Of a stretch of 64,000 nucleotides of DNA, positions 53,732 through 63,591 are shown one piece after another. This stretch comes from Chitinophagales bacterium (GTDB lineage: Bacteria; Bacteroidota; Bacteroidia; Chitinophagales; LD1), in NCBI GenBank assembly GCA_016787045.1, contig JAEUVA010000019.1:101739-165738 (forward strand), in the 5' to 3' direction. A program made the translations under genes and the position numbers. Within the stretch, counting starts at the first letter, position 1. Each line of letters starts with the position of its first letter. The notes beneath the pieces are model-generated. The model did no database searches. It saw only the letters and a list, made by a program, of their open reading frames with translations, and was not told where the DNA came from.

Positions 53732-54475
53732 ATGAATACTGCACAAATTGCCCTTTTACAAAAAGAAATAGCCCATTTACGGCAATTATTAGCCGCCAAG
53801 GATACCGAAATTGCCTACCTGAAGGAATGTATTGCCTACCTCAAAAGCGGGGATGCCCGCGCAGAGGGTTTTTTATCCAACCTCAATTTTGAGGTAGGGA
53901 AAACTGAACATAGTTTATCCAACCCCAAAAGTGAGGTAGGGAAAACAGAGCATAGTTTATCCAACCCCAAAAGTGAGGTAGGGAAAACAGAGCGTAGTTT
54001 ATCCAACCTCAAAAATGAGGTGGGTAAAACAGAGCATAGTTTATCCAACGTAAAAAATGAGTTGGGTAAAACAGAGTTCTCCGAGCATACCTCAACTATT
54101 GAGGTAGGCAAAACAGAGCTTCCGGCACACATCCCCATTACCGAGCAGGAGATGCCCTACTTTTTGGGGGTGTTTACCGGTTTGCTGAAAGACAACGGTT
54201 TTTTGCGGGCCAGCTACTCGGCTACCGCCAACGCTGCCCGGCTGCTGTTGCACCTGCACCACAGTACCGCGGGCGATTACCCCACCTTGAGCAAGGTTAC
54301 CGGGCTTTCGCAGGGAGGGCTGGCCAAGTTTTTGGCCTCGGCCAAAAAAAGAGGGCTGATAGTGCGGCAAGGTTTTCAGCAGTTTGCGCTGACCGATAGT
54401 GGCCGCGCGCTGCTGTGGCAGGCGTACCAAAAATTTTTGCAAAACCCCTCTCCGTGGGTAAAAAACTCCGGTTGA
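53732..54475 (+). CDS. Unknown protein: coiled coil, 14-residue repeats and winged-helix-like C-terminus
   Basis: 247 residues in three parts. Residues 1-47 are a leucine-zipper-like coiled coil ('IALLQKEIAHLRQLLAAKD'). Residues 48-117 are five 14-residue repeats of form LSNxKxEVGKTEHS, followed by one more degenerate copy up to about 131. Residues 145-245 are helical and end in an arrangement like a MarR winged helix ('TLSKVTGLSQGGLAKFLASAKKRGLIVRQGFQQFALTDSGRALL'). I do not recognise it. The C-terminal coding part is markedly more GC-rich than its surroundings. It may form a DNA-binding oligomer; the neighbour is a retropepsin-like protease. Confidence 0.72.
   Translation: MNTAQIALLQKEIAHLRQLLAAKDTEIAYLKECIAYLKSGDARAEGFLSNLNFEVGKTEHSLSNPKSEVGKTEHSLSNPKSEVGKTERSLSNLKNEVGKTEHSLSNVKNELGKTEFSEHTSTIEVGKTELPAHIPITEQEMPYFLGVFTGLLKDNGFLRASYSATANAARLLLHLHHSTAGDYPTLSKVTGLSQGGLAKFLASAKKRGLIVRQGFQQFALTDSGRALLWQAYQKFLQNPSPWVKNSG
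53873..54124 (+). repeat. 42-bp in-frame tandem repeat, five full copies and one degenerate
   Basis: Units start at 53873, 53915, 53957, 53999, 54041 and (degenerate) 54083. Copies 2 and 3 differ at one base. Most copies carry a short palindrome (CCTCA or CCCCA, then TGAGG) at the same place, and the sixth restores a CCTCAA/TTGAGG palindrome. There are no unique spacers, so it is not a CRISPR array. Confidence 0.97.
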
Positions 54476-54546
54476 TTGGGCCCCTCGTGCCACCGCACCG
54501 GTTGGTGTCATGTGCCTGCAAAAAGCAAAGGCAGGTGGGGGGGTAA

Positions 54547-57012
54547 CTACGGCTTCGGCTTTTCGTCTTTTAAAAACACGCTGAAATCTGCCGCGCCCTT
54601 AAATCGGTTTTTTTGCAAGGAGAGTTCCACCACTTCATCCATGGTTTTCACAAAATGAAACTTCATGTTTTTGATGTATGCCGGATTGATTTGCTGCACA
54701 TCGCGCTGGTTGCGCTCGCACATTACAATCTCCTTCATACCCGCGCGCTTGGCGGCTAATATTTTTTCTTTAATACCGCCTACGGGCATCACTTTACCGC
54801 GCAGGGTTATTTCGCCTGTCATGGCTAAGTAGGGTTTTACTTTGCGCTGGGTAAACAACGAGGCCAATGCGGTAAGTATGGTAATGCCGGCACTGGGTCC
54901 ATCTTTAGGCACTGCGCCTTCGGGAAAGTGCAAATGCACATTTACTTTATTGAAAAGTTCTTCGTTGATGCCGAGTTTTTGCGCATTACTTTTTAGAAAC
55001 GTAACAGCAGTAGTAGCGCTTTCTTTCATTACATTTCCGAGGTTGCCGGTTAGGGTAATTTGCCCGTTGCCTTTGCTGAGCGATGCTTCAATAAAAAGGA
55101 TATCGCCACCCACGGGTGTCCACGCCAAACCAACGGCTACACCGGGTATGTTTTCTTCGGTGTAAATGCTCTTGTCAAATTTTTCGGGACCCAGTATTTT
55201 GCTCAGGTCTTCGCTCTTGATCACGGGGCTGTACTTTTCGCCCATAGCTACTTTTTTAGCGATGTTGCGCATCACCGAAGCCAGTTGGCGGTCCAATTCG
55301 CGCACACCGCTTTCTTTGGTGTATTCCTCAATCAGTTGCTCCAATACTTTATCTGAAATGCTTACTTGCTTTGGCTTGAGGCCATGGTTAGCCGTTTGCT
55401 TAGGCAGCAGGTGCTTCTTGGCTATTTCTTGTTTTTCTTCCACACTATAACCCTCAATGGGTATTATTTCCATTCGGTCGCGCAGGGCGGGCTGTATGGT
55501 TTGCAGCGAGTTGGCTGTGGCGATAAATAGCACTTTGCTGAGGTCGTATTCCAACTCTAAATAGTTATCGTAAAAGGCATGGTTTTGCTCCGGATCCAGC
55601 ACTTCCAGCAATGCACTGGAAGGGTCGCCTTTGTAATCGGCACCAATTTTATCTACTTCATCTAAAATAAACACCGGGTTGCTGCTGCCCGCTTTTTTTA
55701 AACTTTGAATAATGCGGCCGGGCATAGCGCCAATGTAGGTTTTGCGGTGGCCGCGTATTTCTGCCTCATCATGCAAGCCACCCAAAGCGATGCGCACATA
55801 TTTTCTGCCTAAGGAATTGGCAATGCTTTGGCCCAACGATGTTTTACCCACTCCCGGAGGGCCTACCAAACAAAGGATGGGGCTTTTCATATCGCCTTTG
55901 AGTTTGAGCACGGCCAGGTACTCCAGCACGCGTTCTTTCACTTTTTCAATACCGTGGTGGTCTTTATCCAACACCTTCTTGGCATTTTTTATATTGAAAT
56001 TATCTTTAGTGTAAATGCCCCAGGGCAAATCCAAGATCACATCAATATAATTGAGCACCACCGAATACTCTGCCGCAGCGGGGTTCATGCGTTGCAGCTT
56101 TTCCAATTCTTTTTCTACCTGCTCTTTGGCTTTGGCGGGCAGGGTGAGTTTGGCCAATTTTTCTTTGAGCCGCTGCACATCTTTATCGGCACCGTTCATG
56201 CCCAACTCATCTTGTATGGTTTTGAGTTGTTGCGATAAAAAGTAATCGCGCTGTTGCTTATCAATATCCTGCTTCACTTTGCTTTGGATATCGTTTTTCA
56301 TTTGCAACATCTGCAACTCGCGGTTGAGCGATTCCAGCACCATGCGCACCCGCTCTTTCATATCGGCTACTTCTAATAGTTTTTGTTTTTCGGCATTGGG
56401 CATGTTGAGGTTGCTGGAAATAAAATGTGTGAGCGTAACCGGATTGGCAATATTTTTTAATACAATAGAGGCCTCGCTGGGTATCTGCGGATTGAGTTTT
56501 ACGATTTCTGCAGCCAAATCTTTGATGCTCAAAATGGCGGCTTCAAACTCCTTATCGTCCACGGGCAATATGTCTTGCAACGGCTCTATGCGCGCGCGCA
56601 TAAACGGCTCGTTGCTTACTAATTCTTTGGTAATAAACCGGTGGCGCCCCTGAATAATAGCCGTGGTGCTGCCATCGGGCATTTTTATCATGCGCATAAT
56701 TTGCGCCACGGTACCTATGTTAAACAAGTCGTTAAACTCCGGGTCTTCTACCGAGCCGTCAACTTGACCGAGTACGCCAATCAACTTATGGCCTTTGTAT
56801 GCCTCTTTGACAGCCAAAATGCTTTTATCGCGGCCTATGGTAATGGGCAAAACCACCCCCGGAAACAAAATAGTATTGCGCAGCGGCAGTATGGCAAGGG
56901 TATCGGGGATGTCTAATTTTTTGCCGTCAGCGCCATCTTCATCGGGTAAAATGGGCAAAAACTCCACTTCTTCATCGCTCACGGGGTTTTGTAGAAAGTT
57001 CATTTCGTTCAT
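54547..57012 (-). CDS. lon: ATP-dependent protease La (Lon)
   Basis: 821 residues. N-terminal LON substrate-binding domain (residues 40-240), AAA+ module with Walker A '[12 protein letters not shown]' and Walker B '[10 protein letters not shown]', and the C-terminal serine protease with the catalytic Ser in '[14 protein letters not shown]' and Lys in '[14 protein letters not shown]'. It degrades misfolded proteins and some regulators. Nearest 5' gene is divergent. Confidence 0.98.
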   Translation of the reverse strand: MNEMNFLQNPVSDEEVEFLPILPDEDGADGKKLDIPDTLAILPLRNTILFPGVVLPITIGRDKSILAVKEAYKGHKLIGVLGQVDGSVEDPEFNDLFNIGTVAQIMRMIKMPDGSTTAIIQGRHRFITKELVSNEPFMRARIEPLQDILPVDDKEFEAAILSIKDLAAEIVKLNPQIPSEASIVLKNIANPVTLTHFISSNLNMPNAEKQKLLEVADMKERVRMVLESLNRELQMLQMKNDIQSKVKQDIDKQQRDYFLSQQLKTIQDELGMNGADKDVQRLKEKLAKLTLPAKAKEQVEKELEKLQRMNPAAAEYSVVLNYIDVILDLPWGIYTKDNFNIKNAKKVLDKDHHGIEKVKERVLEYLAVLKLKGDMKSPILCLVGPPGVGKTSLGQSIANSLGRKYVRIALGGLHDEAEIRGHRKTYIGAMPGRIIQSLKKAGSSNPVFILDEVDKIGADYKGDPSSALLEVLDPEQNHAFYDNYLELEYDLSKVLFIATANSLQTIQPALRDRMEIIPIEGYSVEEKQEIAKKHLLPKQTANHGLKPKQVSISDKVLEQLIEEYTKESGVRELDRQLASVMRNIAKKVAMGEKYSPVIKSEDLSKILGPEKFDKSIYTEENIPGVAVGLAWTPVGGDILFIEASLSKGNGQITLTGNLGNVMKESATTAVTFLKSNAQKLGINEELFNKVNVHLHFPEGAVPKDGPSAGITILTALASLFTQRKVKPYLAMTGEITLRGKVMPVGGIKEKILAAKRAGMKEIVMCERNQRDVQQINPAYIKNMKFHFVKTMDEVVELSLQKNRFKGAADFSVFLKDEKPKP

Positions 57013-57225
57013 ATCAATTGCAAATTAGTCAAAAATGGAAGTGCAGTAGGTCAATGACCGTGCCAATGCAATTTTGGCGGATTGGGTAAACAGTAAACGA
57101 TACACTTGTCCCTCGCCTCTCGCCCTCGCCCCCTCTTAACGCATTGTAACAAATGCCACACCACCGATACATTTAAACTCCTATCTTCGTTTATCAGTTT
57201 TTGTAAAACCAGTGTTGAATTTTTT

Positions 57226-59262
57226 ATGATAAAACGCCTTGTACTCAGTTCATTTGCCTTGCTGCTCTATAGCGCAACATTTGCTCAAATTTTTGACCCG
57301 GTAAAGTGGAGTTGGAAAGCCACCGAAACTGCCAAAGGAGAGTATTCGTTGGTGTTTACCGCAAAAATTGATGCCAAATGGCACGTGTATTCGCAAAACA
57401 TAGGCGAAGGCGGGCCGGTGCCTACCTCCTTTCAATTTGAAAAAAACAGTAATGTAGAATTAGTGGGCAAAACCACCGAAACCGGAGTAAAGGTGCACGA
57501 TGGCCACGACCCGGTTTTTGATATGCAGCTAAAGTACTACGAAACCGGCATGACCTGCACCCAAAAAGTGAAAGTAAAAGCCGATACCAAACTCAAAGGT
57601 ACTGTAGAGTTTATGGTTTGTGACGATGAGCGCTGCCTGCCGCCTACCGTTGTTGATTTTGAGTTTGACCTCAAAGGCGGAGCCGCCATTGCTCCTGCAA
57701 CTAAAGATAGCACAACCAAAGGCAGCATAGACACACAAAAAATATTTGACAGCACCGTGCAAGCCGTGATAGATGCGGAGGTAAAAAAAGATGTGGCTCA
57801 CAACTCCGGTTGCGATTATGGCAAAGATGGTTTTGATGCCACACAGTTTGGCGAGCCGCAAAAAGATTGCGGCAAGCAAATCAATACCGTATCGCTTTGG
57901 GATGCCATTACTGAGGGTTTTATATGGGGCTTATTAGCCATATTTATGCCTTGTGTTTTTCCGATGATACCACTTACGGTCAGTTTTTTTACCAAGCGGA
58001 GCGAAAGCGCAGCTAAAGGCAAAACGGCTGCCTTTTTTTATGCCGGCAGCATCATCTTCATTTACTTTTTGTTTTCGCTTCCGTTTGTGTTGTTGGGTTC
58101 ATCGCAAGATTCACTCAATAACTTTAGCACTAACCCGGTGGTGAACATGGTTTTTTTTGTAGTGTTTGTGGTGTTTGCGTTTTCGTTTTTTGGGTTTTAC
58201 GATATTTCGTTGCCCAGCAGTATTGTCAACCGCAGCGACTCTGCCAGCAATGCAGCCGGCTATGTAGGCATCTTTTTTATGGCGCTTACGCTGGTGTTGG
58301 TGTCGTTTAGTTGTACCGGCCCACTCTTGGGCAACCTCATTGGTAATGCCTACAGCAGCCCGGGGGGCAAACTAAAACTGATGGTGGGCTTTACCTCGTT
58401 TGGCACCGCGCTGGCGCTGCCGTTTGCGCTGTTTAGCTTGTTTCCGGAATTACTGAAAAAACTACCCAAAAGCGGTGGTTGGATGAATACGTTTAAAGTA
58501 ACGCTCGGTTTTGTGGAATTGATTTTAGCCATCAAGTTTTTAGCTAATGCCGATAATGTATCACACTGGGGGTTCATGAAGCGTGAAGTGTTTTTGGGCC
58601 TGTGGGCAGTATTGGGCTTTGCCTTGTTTTTGTATCTGATAGGAGTGTTTCAATTTACCAAAGAACACAACGATGGTAAAATCAGTTGGGGCAGATATGG
58701 TTTCTCTATCTTAGTATTGGCTTTTGCCGTGTACTCGGGGTATGGCATGTATTGTAATGATGTGCCACTGTTCAGCGGCTTCCCTCCACCGCAAACCAAA
58801 GAGTTTTCGTGGTGTGTAGATTGCAAAAACGATTGCCCCCAAAACCTGAATTGCTACCACGATTATTGTGCCGCCATGGAAGCCGCCAAGCGCGAGAATA
58901 AACCGGTGCTGCTCGATTTTACCGGTTACGCTTGCCAAAACTGCCGCAAGATGGAAGAGAACGTATGGAGCCAACCCGAAGTACACGAGTTATTGAGCAA
59001 TAAATACATTGTACTTTCTTTATATGTTGACGACCGCCAAAAGCTGCCCGAAAGCGAGCAGTATTTCTCTAAAACACTCAACAAAAAAGTAACTACCGTA
59101 GGCACCAAGTGGAGCGACCTGGAGCAAACTTGTTTCAATAACAACACCCAGCCGCTCTACGCCATCATCAGCCCCGAAGGCAAACTGATAAACGACCCGC
59201 GCGGCTATACCCCTGAAGTGGAAGTGTATCGCGATTGGTTAAGGTGTGGGGCGGGGAAATAA
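57226..59262 (+). CDS. DsbD-like thiol:disulfide interchange protein
   Basis: 678 residues from the ATG at 57226 ('MIKRLVLSSFALLLYSATFAQ' is the signal peptide; an upstream ATG at 57106 gives no signal). An N-terminal periplasmic domain (about 25-150) with 'CDDERCLPP', eight membrane helices containing 'MPCVFPMIPLTV' and 'SCTGPLLGN' (the two membrane cysteines) and a C-terminal thioredoxin-like domain with 'CQNC' near residue 566. It passes electrons from the cytoplasm to periplasmic partners such as cytochrome c maturation proteins. Confidence 0.94.
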   Translation: MIKRLVLSSFALLLYSATFAQIFDPVKWSWKATETAKGEYSLVFTAKIDAKWHVYSQNIGEGGPVPTSFQFEKNSNVELVGKTTETGVKVHDGHDPVFDMQLKYYETGMTCTQKVKVKADTKLKGTVEFMVCDDERCLPPTVVDFEFDLKGGAAIAPATKDSTTKGSIDTQKIFDSTVQAVIDAEVKKDVAHNSGCDYGKDGFDATQFGEPQKDCGKQINTVSLWDAITEGFIWGLLAIFMPCVFPMIPLTVSFFTKRSESAAKGKTAAFFYAGSIIFIYFLFSLPFVLLGSSQDSLNNFSTNPVVNMVFFVVFVVFAFSFFGFYDISLPSSIVNRSDSASNAAGYVGIFFMALTLVLVSFSCTGPLLGNLIGNAYSSPGGKLKLMVGFTSFGTALALPFALFSLFPELLKKLPKSGGWMNTFKVTLGFVELILAIKFLANADNVSHWGFMKREVFLGLWAVLGFALFLYLIGVFQFTKEHNDGKISWGRYGFSILVLAFAVYSGYGMYCNDVPLFSGFPPPQTKEFSWCVDCKNDCPQNLNCYHDYCAAMEAAKRENKPVLLDFTGYACQNCRKMEENVWSQPEVHELLSNKYIVLSLYVDDRQKLPESEQYFSKTLNKKVTTVGTKWSDLEQTCFNNNTQPLYAIISPEGKLINDPRGYTPEVEVYRDWLRCGAGK

Positions 59263-59745
59263 TTCCCACTCTAAGCTAGTACAAGACGTGCAAAATGTAA
59301 CGAACAACAAACTCACTCTTAGTTTGTCTGCTATTGATTATTTGTAGAAGTAATTTAAAACGAAATAAATTTGGTGAATAAGAAAACAATTCGTACGCTC
59401 GTGTACCTAAAACACTAAGCCAATGTATTTATCACAGAGGTAAAATATTACCCCCCCCATGTGCAATATTTTGTACATGCGTTTGTTTAATAAGACATCA
59501 TCAACTTTATTGTTTTCTATGCTATTCACTTTGGGATTTATCCTAAAGCCAAATAAAAAAGGGGCATGCCTTGCACAGCACCGCCCCTGCACTCTCTAAA
59601 TGCGACTTTAAAAAAATGCAGTGCAAGTATAAGTAAAAAACAACCAAGCCCTACCGAAGGCTATTGCCTCCGTTGGAGCAGGTGTTGAAAGCAACCCAAC
59701 GCCACAAGAGTGGTTGCTGATAATCAAACTTATAAATGCATTACC
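59263..59745. other. 483-bp non-coding interval
   Basis: No gene with credible coding features; the longest minus-strand frame (59407-59592) has no homologue-like motif. It holds a run of eight C at 59451-59458, the structured segment 59555-59627, and a hairpin at 59666-59683 (CCGAAGGC/GCCTCCG type with one mismatch). The promoter of the following T9SS gene must lie in this interval but has no clear -7 match. Confidence 0.6.
59555..59627 (-). ncRNA. Candidate small structured RNA with terminator-like 3' end
   Basis: On the minus strand, GGGGC (59587-59583) pairs with GCCCC (59565-59561) and is followed by TTTTTT, as a rho-independent terminator. The 5' part CTTGCACTGC (59627-59618) can pair with GCTGTGCAAG (59579-59570) inside the terminator loop, with one mismatch. 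The two pairings cross, so they form a pseudoknot or exclude each other. A -7-like TATACTTG lies just upstream. No gene follows on this strand. Confidence 0.25.
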
Positions 59746-62700
59746 ATGAGAAAAGTATCACGTATCTTTTTGTTCATTATTGTTTTCCTATTTGCGTTAA
59801 CCAACTTGTTTGCCAAAACATGCTTGGTATCTTGGCTTGGTCCACCTCCGCCCGAAAACCCAAACCAGATTGCAGAGCCCAATCCTTATATCTCACGCCA
59901 TGCATTGCCCGCGCCTGGAGCGGAATGTCCAATACAGCCAAACATTCGCAGGCCAATATGCCATGATGAAAGCGGATATGTGTATCTCGGAGGATATCAA
60001 GGTGTGTATTCGTACACAGATATGTTATCATTTTACAACAATTCAAGAGTACTGATTGAATTGTATGCAGCAGACCAAACAACGCTTATTACAAATTTCA
60101 ATGGCCCGATATCTATCAATCCCGGCAACATCAACTCGGTCTATCCTTTTTACGTCAATTTTGCACCATTAAATTTAAATCCCGGGCATTATTTTTTGAG
60201 AGTGAGAGGCAACTATACAGGTGTTGGCGGACCTACTGTAGATGATTACGGTTTTATGCACTTAATCGTATTCAGAGCAAACCAAGTGCCTATTCGTCAT
60301 ACTGTATCGCCCTGCCCGGGTACAGGGCCTTATCAAGTGTGTTTTGATTTTGAACCAATTTTTACCCAAGCTGAAGTTGAGCCATTCGTAGAGTGGCAAG
60401 TAGTAAACAACACAACGGGAAATCCGGTGCCCGAAGCAGATTGGTGTACCACAATTGCTCAAAACGGCAGTTATACTGTTACAGCAATAGTCGGTGATTT
60501 GAGTGCAGATACTCCAATCATTATCAATTGTTTACCGGTAAAACAATTTAATTTGCAGCCATTAACTGTGACCGTTACTCCATCATCATATAGCGGATGT
60601 AATACCACCAATAGTTTTACTTTGTACACCACGGTTAATGGAGGAACGCTACCACGAACGTACGCTTGGTCTCCATCGGCTGGTCTATCCTCATCCACTT
60701 CCCCTAACCCAATTTTTACACCGGCCAATGCACAAACCGGAAATTATGTGGTTACGGTAACCGAAGATGGTGGCTGCACTGCTACCGCCTTATTTGCTAA
60801 CAACATGGCCTATTGTTGTGCCGGTTACAACAACCTTACAGCGCATAATGTAACGTTTTATGATGTAACCACCGCTTGGCTTAATGCAAATTTTACGTAT
60901 GTAAACAACAACCAAATGGTAGTGAATGCATTGCCCTCACAAATTAAAGTGGCTTTCAATGGCACTCTTACAGTAAACACGAACTTTACCATACTCAATT
61001 CCCCCAATATTACGTTTGGTCCTGCAGCAAAAATTGTGGTGCAGACTGGGTTCACCCTTCGTATTGATAACAGTTCTCTTAAAGCATGTGGTAACCAACT
61101 TTGGAAAGGCATTGAAATACAACACGCTGGCTCTACAACCCTTGGCGTTACAAATCAGTTTAGTTTAGTAATGGCCAACAATGCCAGAACAGAAGATGCG
61201 TTGTATGGCGTAGAGTGTTGGGGGAATGGTAGGTTTACAATCAGCAATAGTACTTTTGATAAAAATTATATTGGAGTGCTAAGCAGAAACTTAACGAATG
61301 GACTTTCATCAATTACTGGGTCAACCTTCAATTCCAGTTCGGGGATTTTGCCCAGTTGGCCGGGAGCGCCCGATCAAGCACCATCTGGTATCAAAACAGC
61401 TTTTGGGTATTATGCTCTTAATAACTTCACGGCTCAAAATGTAGGTATTGCCGGTGTTGGAAACTTGTTTCAGAACATTAACAATGGTATTATAACTTTC
61501 AACAGCTCCGTCAACTCCACACACAATCGCTTTGTTAACATTGCAGCATACGACAACTTTGTTACACCATCCGGCTATGGAGTGTATGCCCGCGATAACT
61601 CCCCAAATGCAGGTACTACATGGTCTCCATACACCATTACTGTAAGTGGCAATGGCAAACAACAAATAGCTAATCCGGCATTTCAGAATACGGCCAACTG
61701 TATCTATGTACAGGAAATGAACGCTAACATTACCCAAAATGTATTTACCTTCGGCAATTCAGCTACTACCAACAGCAGGGCAATAGTAGCGCAGCAATGT
61801 CAATATGAAGAGCTGAACATAACGGATAACCGTATATCCGGATTTAGGTATGGCATTGACCTATTACTAAACAGAGGAGCATTTAAAACCATTGATCGTA
61901 ATCACATCACGGTTTTTCAACCAGCATCAGGCCAAAACTACAGTGGTATTTTGTTAAATTTGACTCAGTCTGCTGATCACTACATGACCTTTATCAGACA
62001 AGATACCGTAGTAAATGGCCGATATGGAATAGCTTGCTACAATGCAGCTACAAATTTGGGATTAAAGACATTGCAAATTCAAAACAACCTGATTCACATG
62101 AGTTCCAGCGTGTTTTATGACAGCAACGAACCACAACCCTTTGCTACAACAGGCACCAACGATCTGCATGGTATTTATCTGAACAACTGCCCGAGCAATG
62201 TCAACAATACGTTAATCCAAAACAACACTATTTATGGTGGTACCAACGCACTGCACCGCAACTTTGCGCGATACCGCAAAAGTGCTATTACATTAGAAGG
62301 TAGCACAGGTGTTGGGGTAGATTGCAACAACATGTATTGGGTGGGCATAGGTTTACAAGTAAGGGGCAATTGCAATGGTACACGCCTCCGCAGAAATAAC
62401 TTTGGCTTACAGGCAGGCCCTACCACATTTTATGATATGAATTACGCTTTGGTGTACAGGCGTATGAACAATATTAATGGCGAAATAGGCATGCAAGGTT
62501 CGCCTAGTGAATGCCTTGGCAATCAGTTTTACCCGATTTCTTACTCGGGTGGGTTTCAGATTTATCAGGTGTTGAATTCTATCGCACACCCTGCTATACA
62601 TGAGCGGCCAAATGCTAACGGTAATTACTACGATGCCCACCAGTTTGGCAATTATCAATCACAAAATGCCAACAACCCACCAGTACCTGCTACAGCACTT

Positions 62701-63591
62701 ACTTCTTTCAACTGTGGCAGCGGGTCATTTATGATGGCTAACGGTGGAAGTTGGCTTGCCGATGATGAGGCAAGGGCACAAGAAATAGTAAGCGGTGAAG
62801 TAGTAGCCGACTATGAGCCGCAGTTTGTAGAAGGTGGCTGGTGGATTAAGCAGCGCGAACTATACCGCGAACTATTGGCCGACAGCACATTGCTGTACGA
62901 TAATACCGTTTTACAAACATTCAAAAACGAAAAGCGCGAAGAAAGTGTAGGGCGGTTTGAAGAGTGGGAAAAAGAGCTAGAAACCTTACGCGAAGCTGCT
63001 TTAATCGCTGATACTTTTACCCTACAGTTGCAAAAAGAAGAATTGACAGAGCGTAACACCGAAGTAGCTGCACAGGAGTTGTATGAAGTTAACGAAAAAA
63101 CGATTAATGCCATTGATTTATCTCTATTAGATAAGCCACTTGCAGAGTTGAACACCGATGAGCTTATGCAAGTATCAATTATTGCCCACCAATGCCCGCT
63201 CACCGGGGGTTTAGCGGTATATAAAGCAAGAGCCATTTATCAAACACTGCACCGTGAGGCCGATTTTGACGATGTAAGCCCTTGCCTGCTCAACAGCTAC
63301 AAAACAGCAGCACATACACTAACAGATGTACCCTTGAGCGATATGCGGTTTAACCTTATGCCCAACCCTGCTGCCGATATAGTTTATTTGTATTACACAT
63401 TGGGTGAGCATACCACAGCCCGTTGGATGTTGAGTAATATGTATGGGCAGGTATTGGAGCAGGGCAGTATGAGCAATGAAAACCAACTGCAACTCATAGA
63501 TGTACACCACCTGGCTACTGGGCTGTACCAGCTAAGCGTACAAAAAGATGGGGATATAATATTTGGTACACATGTTTCTATTGTACGGTAA
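59746..63591 (+). CDS. Giant secreted right-handed beta-helix protein with T9SS type A sorting domain
   Basis: 1281 residues from the ATG at 59746. Signal peptide ends near residue 24. The N-terminal part has Ig-like regions ('TYAWSPSAGLSSSTSPNPIFTPANAQTGNYVVTVTEDGGC'), and residues about 370-980 are right-handed beta-helix turns ('NGIITFNSSVNSTHNRFVNI', 'RNHITVFQPA'). A helical, charge-rich segment (about 1005-1180) with conserved cysteines ('HQCPLTGGLAVYKARAIYQTL') precedes the type A sorting domain ('LMPNPAADIVYLYYTL', 'GLYQLSVQKDG'). It likely acts at the cell surface, on glycans or as an adhesin. Confidence 0.92.
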   Translation: MRKVSRIFLFIIVFLFALTNLFAKTCLVSWLGPPPPENPNQIAEPNPYISRHALPAPGAECPIQPNIRRPICHDESGYVYLGGYQGVYSYTDMLSFYNNSRVLIELYAADQTTLITNFNGPISINPGNINSVYPFYVNFAPLNLNPGHYFLRVRGNYTGVGGPTVDDYGFMHLIVFRANQVPIRHTVSPCPGTGPYQVCFDFEPIFTQAEVEPFVEWQVVNNTTGNPVPEADWCTTIAQNGSYTVTAIVGDLSADTPIIINCLPVKQFNLQPLTVTVTPSSYSGCNTTNSFTLYTTVNGGTLPRTYAWSPSAGLSSSTSPNPIFTPANAQTGNYVVTVTEDGGCTATALFANNMAYCCAGYNNLTAHNVTFYDVTTAWLNANFTYVNNNQMVVNALPSQIKVAFNGTLTVNTNFTILNSPNITFGPAAKIVVQTGFTLRIDNSSLKACGNQLWKGIEIQHAGSTTLGVTNQFSLVMANNARTEDALYGVECWGNGRFTISNSTFDKNYIGVLSRNLTNGLSSITGSTFNSSSGILPSWPGAPDQAPSGIKTAFGYYALNNFTAQNVGIAGVGNLFQNINNGIITFNSSVNSTHNRFVNIAAYDNFVTPSGYGVYARDNSPNAGTTWSPYTITVSGNGKQQIANPAFQNTANCIYVQEMNANITQNVFTFGNSATTNSRAIVAQQCQYEELNITDNRISGFRYGIDLLLNRGAFKTIDRNHITVFQPASGQNYSGILLNLTQSADHYMTFIRQDTVVNGRYGIACYNAATNLGLKTLQIQNNLIHMSSSVFYDSNEPQPFATTGTNDLHGIYLNNCPSNVNNTLIQNNTIYGGTNALHRNFARYRKSAITLEGSTGVGVDCNNMYWVGIGLQVRGNCNGTRLRRNNFGLQAGPTTFYDMNYALVYRRMNNINGEIGMQGSPSECLGNQFYPISYSGGFQIYQVLNSIAHPAIHERPNANGNYYDAHQFGNYQSQNANNPPVPATALTSFNCGSGSFMMANGGSWLADDEARAQEIVSGEVVADYEPQFVEGGWWIKQRELYRELLADSTLLYDNTVLQTFKNEKREESVGRFEEWEKELETLREAALIADTFTLQLQKEELTERNTEVAAQELYEVNEKTINAIDLSLLDKPLAELNTDELMQVSIIAHQCPLTGGLAVYKARAIYQTLHREADFDDVSPCLLNSYKTAAHTLTDVPLSDMRFNLMPNPAADIVYLYYTLGEHTTARWMLSNMYGQVLEQGSMSNENQLQLIDVHHLATGLYQLSVQKDGDIIFGTHVSIVR

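Noticed and set aside
53873..54124. Regular 42-bp repeats that look like a CRISPR array
   Set aside because: Copies are contiguous without unique spacers and are in frame within a coding sequence.
53836..54138. Open frame on the minus strand over the repeat region
   Set aside because: It is a shadow of the repeats in the plus-strand gene; the wHTH-like C-terminus and coiled coil are only in the plus frame.
57106..57225. Longer start of the DsbD-like gene
   Set aside because: The extra 40 residues destroy the signal peptide and are not conserved-looking.
59451..59458. Run of eight C, as in phase-variable tracts
   Set aside because: It is not inside a gene and lies more than 280 bases from the next start; no evidence of switching from one sequence.
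59407..59592. 61-residue minus-strand frame in the long non-coding interval
   Set aside because: Start context and composition are poor and it covers the terminator-like hairpin.
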